Shown here in pieces: positions 9,033 through 16,755 of a DNA stretch of 64,000 nucleotides. Made by a program: the position numbers and the translations under genes. Source of the DNA: Prevotella sp. CAG:1320 (lineage in GTDB: Bacteria > Bacteroidota > Bacteroidia > Bacteroidales > Bacteroidaceae); assembly GCA_000435635.1 (NCBI GenBank), contig FR882139.1, positions 32,113 through 96,112 of the forward strand, in the 5' to 3' direction. Position 1 is the first letter of the stretch. Each line of letters opens with the position of its first letter. The notes under the pieces are model-generated. The model did no database searches, was not told the DNA's origin, and saw only the letters and a program-made list of their open reading frames with translations.

Positions 9033-9551
9033 ATGAAGAAGATGTTAATGATTGCCCTGATGAGTCTCGCCATGACCTCTCAGGTATCCGCGCAAGACGT
9101 GCTCAACGACATTGTAAACAGGGCTCATGCCTTGTTTAACGACTCTTCCAAGAACAAGCAAGACCGCCAAGTGGCCTTGTTTAAGTACGACGCGTTGACC
9201 TATCTTCGCGCAAAGGTCATCCAGCCAACAGATGTGATGGGCAATAGCGTTGATTATGACAAGCTGAACGCCAAGATCAAGATGCTGAATGAACAGGCTT
9301 TCGCCATGAATACATATATTAATGTGTATTTTGAGAGATTGGCCCAGTGCAAGAAAAAGAACGTAGACATGGTGAAATTCTATTTTCGCCAAGCCACCAA
9401 GGATCACCCCTTGTTCCAGGAAGAGACAGACTTGGAGTATGTAGACGCTTACTTCAACCAGGAGAAAGAGTTTCCTCTCCCCTTCTCCATGAATTGTGAT
9501 TGGGTGAAGACGCTGGAGTTCATCCGCACGATAGACTGGTCTGACAAGTAA
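9033..9551 (+). CDS. Small secreted protein of unknown function
   Basis: The 172-residue protein begins MKKMLMIALMSLAMTSQVSAQ, a clear signal peptide with a likely cleavage after SAQ. The mature part (about 150 residues) is rich in charged and aromatic residues and predicted helical, with no metal-binding or catalytic motif that I recognise. Blocks such as QVALFKYDALTYLRAK and FYFRQATKDHPLF look conserved in the manner of Bacteroidales periplasmic proteins. It lies 18 bp after the ABC gene and 16 bp before the GH25 gene, which suggests a shared transcript and an envelope role. Confidence 0.75.
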   Translation: MKKMLMIALMSLAMTSQVSAQDVLNDIVNRAHALFNDSSKNKQDRQVALFKYDALTYLRAKVIQPTDVMGNSVDYDKLNAKIKMLNEQAFAMNTYINVYFERLAQCKKKNVDMVKFYFRQATKDHPLFQEETDLEYVDAYFNQEKEFPLPFSMNCDWVKTLEFIRTIDWSDK

Positions 9552-9567
9552 GACCGGACTGGATAGT

Positions 9568-11232
9568 ATGCGAATTTCCCGTAAGGGGTGGCAACTGTTG
9601 CTTGCCACCCTGTTGTTTGCGTTTTGTTGCCTGGCCGCGCTATATTGCCGCTTTACAGCCTCCAAGAGTGAAGTGAAGCAGGCTATGGCTCGTGTTATTA
9701 CCCGTGTTCACTATGAGTTGCGGGCAGACGGCAAGACCGTGCTCTCCTTTGGGCAAGACTCCTTGGAGAGCAGTGCTTGCTGGGCGGATCGTTGGGAGTT
9801 GTTGCCTGGTTCGGAAGGATTGTTGGCCGTGGCGCTCAACGACTCCCTGGAGCGCGGCCGTTACACCGCCCTACCCGCCCGCGAGTTCTTGGCCAATGCC
9901 ATAGACTCAGTTCAGCACTCCCTGGACCAGGCTGAATGGAACATGCGGGAGTTTGAGTATTGGTCTCGTTCCCATCATGTGCAAGACGAGGGCTACGAGA
10001 TGGCCATTCGCTATCATTTGCGGCAAGTTGCCAAGCGGGACACCTTGCGTTCCATACTCTATCGCTTGAAATCCATTTCCCCAAAATCCAACCTCTCTAT
10101 TGCCTATATAGCCCGTCATTCCGTATGCTTCGCGGACACGGCGGGAGTACCCCACACCCTTCCTTGCCATGTCATCCGCGGGGATAGCTCCACTGTCACC
10201 TGGATGCAAGTGGAAGTCGGAGACGGCGAAGCGGACATTCACGGCTTGCCGCCCAGTTTGGCGGCTCGTTACGCTAGCTTAGGGTCTTCCATGTATAGAC
10301 GCCCTATTCACTTCCGTTGGCGGCCAGACTCGTCGGGCGTTTATGTGGGACAGGTTGACAGCCTCTTCCGTCCTCAAGGCCATGGTGCCCATATCGGCCA
10401 TGACGGCAGTTTTTATGAGGGACACTGGACCGCTGGAAAGCGCGACGGTTTTGGCTTCAGCGTCACCTATCCTCGCGGTTGGCGCACGGGGGAATGGAAA
10501 GAAAACCGCTTCATGGGCGAAAGGTTGCTGTACCGTTCTGACCGTATTTACGGTATCGACATTTCCAAATACCAACATGGGAAGGGGCGGAAACGCTACG
10601 CCATACAATGGAAGAAGTTGCGCATAGTAGACTTGGGCAACAGCAGCGAAAAGCGATACGCCGACAAGGTGGACTATCCCGTGAGCTTCATCTATATCAA
10701 GGCTACCGAGGGAAGTTCGGTGCTCAATCCTTATTATAAGTCTGACTATATGGCAGCCCGCCGCCATGGCTTCAAGGTGGGCACTTATCACTTCTTCTCT
10801 ATCTTCACCCCGGCCGAGCGACAAGCCCGATACTTCTTGCGGAACGCCCGCCTCCAGCACGGAGACTTGCCTCCCGTGCTGGACGTAGAACCTTCGGAGG
10901 CGCAAATCAAGAAAATTGGCGGTGAGAGTGCGTTGTTTCATCGTATGCGCATCTGGTTGCGCGTGGTGGAGAAAAAGTGTGGCCGCAAGCCGATACTCTA
11001 TATCAGTCAGCAGTTTATGAACCGCCATTTAGTCAACGCCCCAGACCTGTTGCGTGACTATCAAGTATGGATAGCCCGTTATGGCGAATATAAACCTGAC
11101 GCGAGGCTAGTGTTTTGGCAACTCTGCCAGGACGGCAAGGTGAGCGGCATACATGGCGAGGTGGACATCAATGTATTCAATGGCTACCAGCAAGCCTACG
11201 GGAAATTCCTCGAAGACTATACTTTGCCGTGA
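9568..11232 (+). CDS. GH25 muramidase with N-terminal anchor and MORN-like segment
   Basis: The 554-residue protein has a single hydrophobic segment at about residues 9-27 (signal anchor) and a helical region of unknown fold to about 270. A MORN-like stretch follows at about 279-305 (FYEGHWTAGKRDGFG), then a GH25 lysozyme domain at about 326-545. The GH25 domain shows YGIDISKYQ (D331), LDVEPS (D439, E441), SFIYIKATEG and DINVFNG, the usual catalytic-pocket set for cleaving MurNAc-GlcNAc bonds. A GH25 protein with a basic MORN repeat suggests membrane-proximal peptidoglycan remodelling. It ends the operon begun at 4881. No classical terminator follows; repeat arrays do. Confidence 0.87.
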   Translation: MRISRKGWQLLLATLLFAFCCLAALYCRFTASKSEVKQAMARVITRVHYELRADGKTVLSFGQDSLESSACWADRWELLPGSEGLLAVALNDSLERGRYTALPAREFLANAIDSVQHSLDQAEWNMREFEYWSRSHHVQDEGYEMAIRYHLRQVAKRDTLRSILYRLKSISPKSNLSIAYIARHSVCFADTAGVPHTLPCHVIRGDSSTVTWMQVEVGDGEADIHGLPPSLAARYASLGSSMYRRPIHFRWRPDSSGVYVGQVDSLFRPQGHGAHIGHDGSFYEGHWTAGKRDGFGFSVTYPRGWRTGEWKENRFMGERLLYRSDRIYGIDISKYQHGKGRKRYAIQWKKLRIVDLGNSSEKRYADKVDYPVSFIYIKATEGSSVLNPYYKSDYMAARRHGFKVGTYHFFSIFTPAERQARYFLRNARLQHGDLPPVLDVEPSEAQIKKIGGESALFHRMRIWLRVVEKKCGRKPILYISQQFMNRHLVNAPDLLRDYQVWIARYGEYKPDARLVFWQLCQDGKVSGIHGEVDINVFNGYQQAYGKFLEDYTLP

Positions 11233-11239
11233 CCGCTTA

Positions 11240-11316
11240 TATAGTCTCATTGGGCTATAATACTAGTCTCAAGCCCCGATGAAACTAGTATCGTGCGGCC
11301 ATGAGACTAGTATCGT
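11240..11316. repeat. Array A1: ACTAGT-centred 22-bp repeats
   Basis: ACTAGT occurs at 11262, 11284 and 11306, exactly 22 bp apart. A fourth, decayed unit is marked by AGTCTC at 11243, which is 22 bp before the AGTCTC at 11265. The core is a variant of the palindrome GAAACTAGTTTC (GAAACTAGTATC, GAGACTAGTATC). The roughly 10-bp linkers (aagccccgat, gtgcggccat) resemble those of array A2 at 57.9 kb. Confidence 0.85.
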
Positions 11317-11341
11317 AATTTCACCCCAATTTCACCCCATC

Positions 11342-11446
11342 CAAATTAACTTGTTTTGGTCGGCGATTTAAGTTGTTTTGATGGCCAAAACAAGTTATTT
11401 TGATAAACAAAACAAGTTAAATTGAAGGGCAAAATAACTTGTTTTG
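11342..11446. repeat. Array B1: five 17+5-bp units
   Basis: Five 17-bp near-palindromes start at 11342, 11364, 11386, 11408 and 11430, each exactly 22 bp from the last. The clearest unit is CAAAATAACTTGTTTTG (7 of 8 arm pairs match around a central base). Spacers are 5 bp: gtcgg, atggc, ataaa, aaggg. The central C/G shows that units 3 and 4 are inverted relative to 1, 2 and 5. Confidence 0.9.
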
Positions 11447-11565
11447 TTTTCGACATACTTCAAGTAGGCTGGAAAAATCCCTTTAGAGGCGTTTTTATAC
11501 TTAAAAAATCTTAAACCGTGTTTTGTTTTCGAGAGATAAAACGTTAATGGGATAGAGAACGATTT

Positions 11566-12063
11566 ATGGAACAAGCGGAGTTTGAACATATAGCTACAAG
11601 CGTTAGGCAAAGAGCTTTCGCCACGGCCTTGGCATTCACTGGCGACAGGGATGAGTCCGAGGACATCGCGCAAGAAACCATGCTGAAGCTATGGACTCTG
11701 CGCTCCAGGATCAATAGCCAAGCGCATTTAGAGAAGTTGGCTTCTTGCATTGCACACAACAGTGCCATAGACAACCACAGGCGGCAAAACGCCCTGTCCT
11801 TGGATGGTGACCGAAATGTCATAGACAACAATACGGTAAGTCCTGATCGTGCCATCGAGGACAAAGAAACGATAGAATGGTTGGAAAGATGCCTCGGCTC
11901 ATTGCCCTCTACCGAACACCAGATACTGTGGCTACGGCAAGTGGAACGCAAAAGCCACGAAGAGATTGCCCAGATAGTAGGCGTCAGGAAGTCATCGGTA
12001 TCCACTATCCTTTCACGGGCGCGGGTCAAGATGCTGAACGAATTCAAAAAAAGAACAAGATAA
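11566..12063 (+). CDS. ECF-type RNA polymerase sigma factor
   Basis: The 165-residue protein has the two-domain layout of ECF sigma factors. Region 2 includes ATALAFTGDRDESEDIAQETMLKLW (residues about 20-45), the core-binding and -10 recognition helix. Region 4 includes LGSLPSTEHQILWLRQVERKSHEEIAQIVGVRKSSVSTILSRAR (about 110-155), a helix-turn-helix for -35 recognition. Region 3 is absent, as expected. A one-TM protein follows 4 bp downstream, the usual sigma/anti-sigma pairing. The start is the ATG at 11566. A self-regulated promoter cannot be identified from one copy. Confidence 0.93.
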   Translation: MEQAEFEHIATSVRQRAFATALAFTGDRDESEDIAQETMLKLWTLRSRINSQAHLEKLASCIAHNSAIDNHRRQNALSLDGDRNVIDNNTVSPDRAIEDKETIEWLERCLGSLPSTEHQILWLRQVERKSHEEIAQIVGVRKSSVSTILSRARVKMLNEFKKRTR

Positions 12064-12067
12064 AGAC

Positions 12068-12760
12068 ATGGAACAAGACATACACAAACTGATAGAGCGC
12101 TTCATGGCAGGCCTTACTTCCATAGAGGAAGAACGATACATCGCCGACTACCTGCGTACCCATGAGGTTGACGGAGACCTGCTGCCTTACAAGCGGATGT
12201 TCGCCTGGTTTGACGAGGGAATGCCCATGAAGGAGTCAGCGGAAAAGGAACTGGCCGACTTGTCAGTGCCACCCCATGTCCCCCGACATGCTAAAGGCGG
12301 TTCCCGCCCTGCCCTCTTGCGCAAGGTGTCCTATTTCATCATGGCCGCAGCGGCGGCGGCATTGCTGTTTGCCGTGGTTTGGCCACGAACGGAACCAAGG
12401 CGGATGGCCAACAACATGACCGTGGAGACGCTACCCGACGAGAAAGCGCCTGTGGCTAAACCCGATACACTGGCAAGCGACACCACCACTACGATTGTCG
12501 CGCCAAAGAAGAAGACGCGTCGCAAAATCAGGCGGGACCGCTTCAAGCCCTTGCCCCCCAAAGTATACCTGGCAGAAACAGCGACAGACTCTGTGGCGAA
12601 AGACGCTGAAATGCGAGCCGAGAAAATGATAAAGGAGGCCGAACTAGAACAAGAACAGATGATTAACGCCATCTGCGAGGAATATCGCAGAGTGAGTGCG
12701 AGTCTCGACTTATACATCATCGCGATGGAAAGCTATGACGTGGAAGAAGAACTTTACTAA
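12068..12760 (+). CDS. Single-pass membrane protein, probable anti-sigma regulator
   Basis: The 230-residue protein has a soluble N-terminus (about 1-80; MEQDIHKLIERFMAGLTSIEEERYI). One membrane segment follows at about residues 87-105 (VSYFIMAAAAAALLFAVVW), then a C-terminal part with a very basic stretch (KKKTRRKIRRDRFK) and a Glu-rich coil. Position and topology fit an anti-sigma factor that holds the upstream ECF factor at the membrane. The N-terminus resembles the short helical anti-sigma modules of Bacteroidales rather than a zinc anti-sigma domain (no HxxxCxxC). Sigma binding is inferred, not shown. Confidence 0.7.
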   Translation: MEQDIHKLIERFMAGLTSIEEERYIADYLRTHEVDGDLLPYKRMFAWFDEGMPMKESAEKELADLSVPPHVPRHAKGGSRPALLRKVSYFIMAAAAAALLFAVVWPRTEPRRMANNMTVETLPDEKAPVAKPDTLASDTTTTIVAPKKKTRRKIRRDRFKPLPPKVYLAETATDSVAKDAEMRAEKMIKEAELEQEQMINAICEEYRRVSASLDLYIIAMESYDVEEELY

Positions 12761-12771
12761 ACCATAAAGAT

Positions 12772-13674
12772 ATGAATACCGTTAAATTTGTAGCCATTTC
12801 AATGCTATGCGCCGTCATGCCGGTGGCATCGAGCGCGCAAGAGAACCTGAAACATGCCATCAACGATTTTGTCAGCGACAAGGGCTTGACGCAATATATC
12901 AAGTCAAGCTACGACATGGAGAACGCTGAGAATAACGGGGGTAACATCGTCTCGTACTTCAAGCGCTATGTATTTGAACTACCCAATGGCAAGCGCAAGA
13001 AATTGGATAAAGTGTTGGAGGGGTTCGAGAAGGACACGAACGTAGCTTACCAGGTAAAGAAGAAAGACGCCGGGGTTTATGAAGGCGCGTTCCCGCGCAT
13101 AGGTTATGGAGAGAAGCTTGACAAGTCAGTAAGCGTTAAGGCGTATTTAGAAAGAAATTATTGTCTGATGTTCGTTCGAGACAAACAGGACAGTTTGCGG
13201 CGCTACGTCTATGCGATATCATGGTCTAACCAAGAAAAAGACGACACACTAACTGGCGAGATAATCGAGATATACAGTCCTGACCCACAAAAGCGGTTAA
13301 CAGTGAATGTCGATGATAATGCCGAATCGCTGAAACGTGTCACGGAAGCGGCCCATTTGATGGAATTAGCCCATTTGGAAGAAAACGTTACCTCCAAAGA
13401 TGACATCAAAAACAGTACGGACTTTTTGAGGCGCTTCACAACGTTAAGGGTAGCATACCTCAACAAAGATCTCAGAAAACATTTCGCCGGATGGGAAACC
13501 TTGCAAATGACATTAATCAATAAAATCGTAGAGTTATGCCGCAACTATGGTAATCTCCTTAACAAGGAAGAACGCAGTTTTTGTATGAGGGGTATAAAAT
13601 CCATGATTACTAAAACAAATGACCAATTCCAAAAAGAATTGTTAGTACTGGCTATCTCAAGTCTTGAGAAATAA
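12772..13674 (+). CDS. Secreted protein linked to the ECF sigma locus, unknown function
   Basis: The 300-residue protein starts MNTVKFVAISMLCAVMPVASSAQ, a signal peptide. The mature sequence is mixed alpha/beta with no catalytic motif that I recognise; AYLERNYCLMFVRDKQDSLRRYVYAISW looks like a central beta-rich block. It follows the anti-sigma-like gene by 11 bp, so the three genes probably form one unit. It may be a target or an envelope-stress sensor of the sigma factor. The C-terminal third is more AT-rich than the first part. I cannot name a family with confidence. Confidence 0.75.
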   Translation: MNTVKFVAISMLCAVMPVASSAQENLKHAINDFVSDKGLTQYIKSSYDMENAENNGGNIVSYFKRYVFELPNGKRKKLDKVLEGFEKDTNVAYQVKKKDAGVYEGAFPRIGYGEKLDKSVSVKAYLERNYCLMFVRDKQDSLRRYVYAISWSNQEKDDTLTGEIIEIYSPDPQKRLTVNVDDNAESLKRVTEAAHLMELAHLEENVTSKDDIKNSTDFLRRFTTLRVAYLNKDLRKHFAGWETLQMTLINKIVELCRNYGNLLNKEERSFCMRGIKSMITKTNDQFQKELLVLAISSLEK

Positions 13675-14068
13675 GCGATATTCTCTCTTTCAACAACAAT
13701 AACAATCATCGTGAAGGAATGACTACTGTCCGCCAAAATTTCATGCGGGCAGTAGCCAGACTTCCAAACTAGTCTCATTGCCTGCGGGAAACGGCGGCGA
13801 TATTCGTCCAGGTGTCTCGTGTGCATTGGATATCCACGATTTCATCGTTCAAATGCGTCTAGAAGGATTTGCCTGGCACTCATTATACAAATAAAGGAAA
13901 CGGCATATAGGAAAATTTAGGCCAATTATAATTCATTGTGTATTAACATGTGGATATTGTGTAGATAAAAAAGGATTTACGATTGGAAAGAGAAAAAATG
14001 GCGGGAAAGTTTGGTGGTTTGAATAAAAGTAAGTACCTTTGCACCGCAATTAGGGTTTATGGTACCCT
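13675..14068. other. Intergenic region before tRNA-Pro
   Basis: It holds an 11-bp hairpin at 13723-13755 (arms CTACTGTCCGC / GCGGGCAGTAG, no U-tract) that may end the sigma operon. A solitary A-family unit (AAACTAGTCTCATTG, ACTAGT at 13769) lies just after it. The rest is AT-rich without a gene until the tRNA-Pro promoter at 14010-14041. Confidence 0.6.
14010..14041 (+). promoter_or_regulatory. Promoter of tRNA-Pro
   Basis: TTTG at 14010-14013, 20-bp spacer, TACCTTTG at 14034-14041; the tRNA begins 27 bp further on. Confidence 0.8.
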
Positions 14069-14142
14069 CGGGGTGTAGCGCAGCCCGGTAGCGCTCCTGG
14101 TTTGGGACCAGGCGGTCGCAGGTTCGAATCCTGTCGCCCCGA
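14069..14142 (+). tRNA. tRNA-Pro (anticodon TGG)
   Basis: A 74-nt cloverleaf. The acceptor arms CGGGGTG / CGCCCCG pair with one G-T, the anticodon stem CCTGG/CCAGG encloses loop TTTGGGA (anticodon TGG), and the T-arm contains GGTTCGAATCC. CCA is not encoded. Confidence 0.97.
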
Positions 14143-14150
14143 CAAATAAG

Positions 14151-14186
14151 AAAGAGATGAGGCTCAAGTGGTCTCATCTCTTTTTT
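14151..14186 (+). terminator. Terminator after tRNA-Pro
   Basis: Perfect 11-bp stem AAAGAGATGAG / CTCATCTCTTT (14151-14161 with 14173-14183), 11-nt loop, followed by a T run to 14186. Confidence 0.85.
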
Positions 14187-14291
14187 GCTTTAACCCAAAG
14201 AGCTTCTCTTTAGGGAAAACGTGGGTCTTATGTGGGCTAATCACCGATTGGGATTGAGCCCAAATCGGGTTCATAGGCGTTATTAAAACGA

Positions 14292-14322
14292 AAAAGTGCC
14301 AAGCTAGATACTTGGCACTTTT
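14292..14322 (-). terminator. Terminator after the tRNA-Arg pair
   Basis: Perfect 12-bp stem AAAAGTGCCAAG / CTTGGCACTTTT with a 7-nt loop. On the minus strand it is followed by TTTTTCGTTTT, so it should stop transcripts leaving the tRNA-Arg genes. It could also act on the plus strand. Confidence 0.8.
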
Positions 14323-14338
14323 CCTTTGATTTTGGTAG

Positions 14339-14412
14339 TGACTCCGCTGGGATTCAAACCCGGAACCTCTTGATCCGTAGTCAAGTGCTCTATTCAGTTG
14401 AGCTACGGAGCC
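14339..14412 (-). tRNA. tRNA-Arg (anticodon ACG), distal copy
   Basis: A 74-nt cloverleaf starting GGCTCCGTAGCTCAACTGAA. The anticodon stem CTTGA/TCAAG holds loop CTACGGA (anticodon ACG), the T-arm contains GGTTTGAATCC and the discriminator base is A. CCA is not encoded. It is identical to the copy 24 bp upstream. Confidence 0.96.
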
Positions 14413-14436
14413 ATCCGTTGTCGCTTTCCCGAAGAG

Positions 14437-14510
14437 TGACTCCGCTGGGATTCAAACCCGGAACCTCTTGATCCGTAGTCAAGTGCTCTATTCAGTTGAG
14501 CTACGGAGCC
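14437..14510 (-). tRNA. tRNA-Arg (anticodon ACG), promoter-proximal copy
   Basis: Same 74-nt sequence as the neighbouring copy, including anticodon loop CTACGGA. It is the first gene after the minus-strand promoter at 14531-14562. The two copies are separated by 24 bp and should be processed from one transcript. Confidence 0.96.
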
Positions 14511-14530
14511 TCTTTCTTCGTAAGCGAGTG

Positions 14531-14562
14531 CAAAGGTACACACTTTTATCGTATCCACCAAA
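14531..14562 (-). promoter_or_regulatory. Promoter of the tRNA-Arg pair
   Basis: On the minus strand TTTG (14559-14562), 20-bp spacer and TACCTTTG (14531-14538), 21 bp before the first tRNA. Confidence 0.8.
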
Positions 14563-14601
14563 TATTTCTGGGATTTTTTTTAGATTTTATCCATTCCGCC
14601 G

Positions 14602-15786
14602 TTACAATTGATATTTGTGCTTCCGTTTGGCTTTGGCGGGAGTACCATGGAATCCTCCTCCTCCCATTCCGCCGTTGGAGCCAGCAACTCCCCTATAGTT
14701 TGCCCATCGATTGCGTATGCGCTCCACGTAGTTCGCCGTCTCGCTGCCGCGCATGTAGCCATATTTCACCACGGGGTCACGATAGTAAGCGGGCGACTGA
14801 AGTCTGAGGATAAATTCGCTGACATGATCCCATCGGCTGGGATTCCGGCCGTGTTTGGCGGCCAAGGCCATGGCGTCGCGCACGTGATGATAACCTCCAT
14901 TATAGCTGGCCAAGGCAAAGAGTACCCGTTGTGACGGGTCACGCACATCGTAAAACTTGGATTGCAGCTGCGCCATATAGCGTGCGGCGGCTTCCACGTT
15001 AGACTCAGGGTCGTTGATGCTGCTAATGGGCAACCCCAATAACTCTGCCGTGCCAGGCATGATTTGCATTAATCCCCGCGCTCCAGCCCATGACTGGGCA
15101 TGGGGATCAAAGCAACTCTCCTGGTAACACTGAGCCGCCATGAGCCGCCAGTCCATGCGAGCGGCTGGGGCGTAACGCTTGAAGAGATGGTCGTATTTGG
15201 AAATGATGCCCTTTCCCCTGTTGAGCATGGGCGAGAACACTTGCCTGCGAACACTGCGGGAGGAGAGCAGGAAGTCTTCCTCTTCCCTGACCTTGGCCAA
15301 AAGCCCTGGCTGGAACCAACTGTTTAGCGTGTCGGCCAAGACCGTGTTGTCGGCTGTCACGGCCCATCGGGTGCTGTCGTTGCCCGCTCCGCAGAAGCGT
15401 AGCCCTGCGTTTCGCATGGATGTGGGCAAGGGAAAAGCTATCAAGTCTCCCTCGCCCTCTGTCAGCCTGCGCACCATTTCGGTCGTGTCTCGGCAGAGTT
15501 CTACACGCAATGATACACCTATGTGTTGGGCGAACCGCTCACAAAGCAGGTATTGCAATCCCATGCCCTTACCATGATAATCATAATATGTTTCCGGTCC
15601 ATTGATGGTCAGCATGATAAGCTCCCCATTAGCCATGATTTCCGATAGGGAAAGACCTTTAGCGGGAGACAAGGTGTCAGTCTGCTCTTCTCCTATTGTG
15701 GTACCCCAGGGAGTGGTTTCTGGCTGTTTTTGCCCGCAAGAGAGGAGCAGCGATGTCAGGAAAATGGCTGTGAATAGTCGCATCAT
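14602..15786 (-). CDS. mltF: MltF-type membrane-bound lytic murein transglycosylase
   Basis: MltF enzymes cleave peptidoglycan non-hydrolytically to anhydro-muropeptides (family knowledge). The 394-residue protein begins MMRLFTAIFLTSLLLSCGQK, a lipoprotein signal. Residues about 45-190 resemble a periplasmic substrate-binding (SBP_bac_3) fold. The SLT domain follows, with the catalytic Glu at about residue 223 in YQESCFDPHAQSWAGARGLMQIMPGTA and the later block ALASYNGGYHHVRDA. The tail is Gly-rich then basic (AKAKRKHKYQL), which is unusual. The start at 15786 is preferred: an upstream TTG at 15804 overlaps a TACTTTTG promoter element. Confidence 0.92.
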   Translation of the reverse strand: MMRLFTAIFLTSLLLSCGQKQPETTPWGTTIGEEQTDTLSPAKGLSLSEIMANGELIMLTINGPETYYDYHGKGMGLQYLLCERFAQHIGVSLRVELCRDTTEMVRRLTEGEGDLIAFPLPTSMRNAGLRFCGAGNDSTRWAVTADNTVLADTLNSWFQPGLLAKVREEEDFLLSSRSVRRQVFSPMLNRGKGIISKYDHLFKRYAPAARMDWRLMAAQCYQESCFDPHAQSWAGARGLMQIMPGTAELLGLPISSINDPESNVEAAARYMAQLQSKFYDVRDPSQRVLFALASYNGGYHHVRDAMALAAKHGRNPSRWDHVSEFILRLQSPAYYRDPVVKYGYMRGSETANYVERIRNRWANYRGVAGSNGGMGGGGFHGTPAKAKRKHKYQL

Positions 15787-15801
15787 CAGAATATTTGGCC
15801 A

Positions 15802-15809
15802 CAAAAGTA
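15802..15809 (-). promoter_or_regulatory. -7 element for mltF
   Basis: TACTTTTG on the minus strand, 16 bp before the mltF ATG. No TTTG at the right distance. It is divergent from the hisG promoter and overlaps its upstream side. Confidence 0.45.
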
Positions 15810-15817
15810 CGACTTTA

Positions 15818-15849
15818 TTTGTACAAATGAGCGAAAAATAGTATTTTTG
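15818..15849 (+). promoter_or_regulatory. Promoter of the hisGDC operon
   Basis: TTTG at 15818-15821, 20-bp spacer, TATTTTTG at 15842-15849. The hisG ATG is at 15877, leaving a leader of about 22 nt, too short for a histidine attenuator. Confidence 0.78.
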
Positions 15850-15876
15850 CGCTGTTTTATAACAATAATCAACAAA

Positions 15877-16728
15877 ATGTTAAGAATCGCAGTACAATCG
15901 AAAGGCCGCCTTTTTGATGACACCATGAATCTTTTATCGGAGGCTGATATCAAGGTAAGCGCGTCTAAGCGCACGCTGCTGGTACAGGCTTCCAACTTCC
16001 CGTTAGAGGTGCTTTACTTGCGTGACGATGATATTCCACAAAGCGTAGCGAATGGCGTAGCGGACATCGGCATTGTGGGTGAGAACGAATTCGTGGAGCA
16101 TAAGGAAAGAGCGCAAGTCATACAGCGCCTAGGATTCAGCAAGTGCCGGTTGAGCTTGGCCATACCCAAGGAAATCAATTACACGGGTGTGAGCTGGTTT
16201 AATGACAAGAAAATAGCCACCTCCTATCCTAATATCTTACGTGACTACCTGCACCGGGAAGGCGTGAACGCTGACGTTCATGTCATCACGGGCTCGGTGG
16301 AAATCAGCCCTGGCATAGGCTTGGCTGATGGTATCTTCGATATCGTGAGCAGTGGAAGCACCTTGGTGAGCAACAACCTAAAAGAGGTGGAAGTCGTGAT
16401 GCAAAGCGAGGCGTTGCTGATAGGCAACTGGAATATGGATGAGGAGAAGCACGAGATACTTAACGAAATGCTCTTCCGGTTCGAGGCCGTACGCTCCGCC
16501 CAGGGAAAGAAGTACGTGATGATGAATGCCCCCAAAGACAAGTTGGAGGCTATAGCCCATGTATTGCCTGGCATTAAGAGTCCCACTATCATCCCTTTAG
16601 CCGACCCAGCGTGGTGCAGTATCCATACCGTGCTCGACGAGAAGCGTTTTTGGGAAATCATCGGAAAACTGAAGGAATTGGGCGCACAAGGCATTTTGGT
16701 CACGCCAATCGAGAAAATGATATTATAA
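15877..16728 (+). CDS. hisG: ATP phosphoribosyltransferase HisG (long form)
   Basis: HisG condenses ATP and PRPP, the first and feedback-controlled step of histidine synthesis (family knowledge). The 283-residue product is the long form. It opens MLRIAVQSKGRLFDDTMNLL and has the catalytic core with DIGIVGENEFVE and the PRPP loop region DIVSSGSTLVSNNL. A C-terminal ACT-like regulatory domain (about 210-283) includes YVMMNAPKDKLEAIAHVLPG, so no HisZ partner is needed. The ATG at 15877 is chosen because the longer frame would start (TTG) within the promoter. hisD follows after 27 bp. Confidence 0.96.
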   Translation: MLRIAVQSKGRLFDDTMNLLSEADIKVSASKRTLLVQASNFPLEVLYLRDDDIPQSVANGVADIGIVGENEFVEHKERAQVIQRLGFSKCRLSLAIPKEINYTGVSWFNDKKIATSYPNILRDYLHREGVNADVHVITGSVEISPGIGLADGIFDIVSSGSTLVSNNLKEVEVVMQSEALLIGNWNMDEEKHEILNEMLFRFEAVRSAQGKKYVMMNAPKDKLEAIAHVLPGIKSPTIIPLADPAWCSIHTVLDEKRFWEIIGKLKELGAQGILVTPIEKMIL

Positions 16729-16755
16729 TACCTTATTATATTAGAGGGAAGGTAA

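Larger units (their letters stand above)
11233..11565. other. Intergenic region with two 22-bp-period arrays
   Basis: This gap between the muramidase gene and the ECF sigma gene holds repeat arrays A1 (11240-11316) and B1 (11342-11446). The remaining 119 bp before the sigma ATG is AT-rich, with a second TTTTGTTTTCGA at 11521-11532 that echoes the end of array B1. I see no TAnnTTTG promoter. Confidence 0.7.

Noticed and set aside
11342-11446. CRISPR array
   Set aside because: The constant-length spacers are only 5 bp and similar to each other, repeats are 17 bp and divergent, and there are no cas genes.
15850-15876. Histidine leader peptide/attenuator before hisG
   Set aside because: The leader is only about 22 nt from the predicted start site and contains no His codon run or hairpin.
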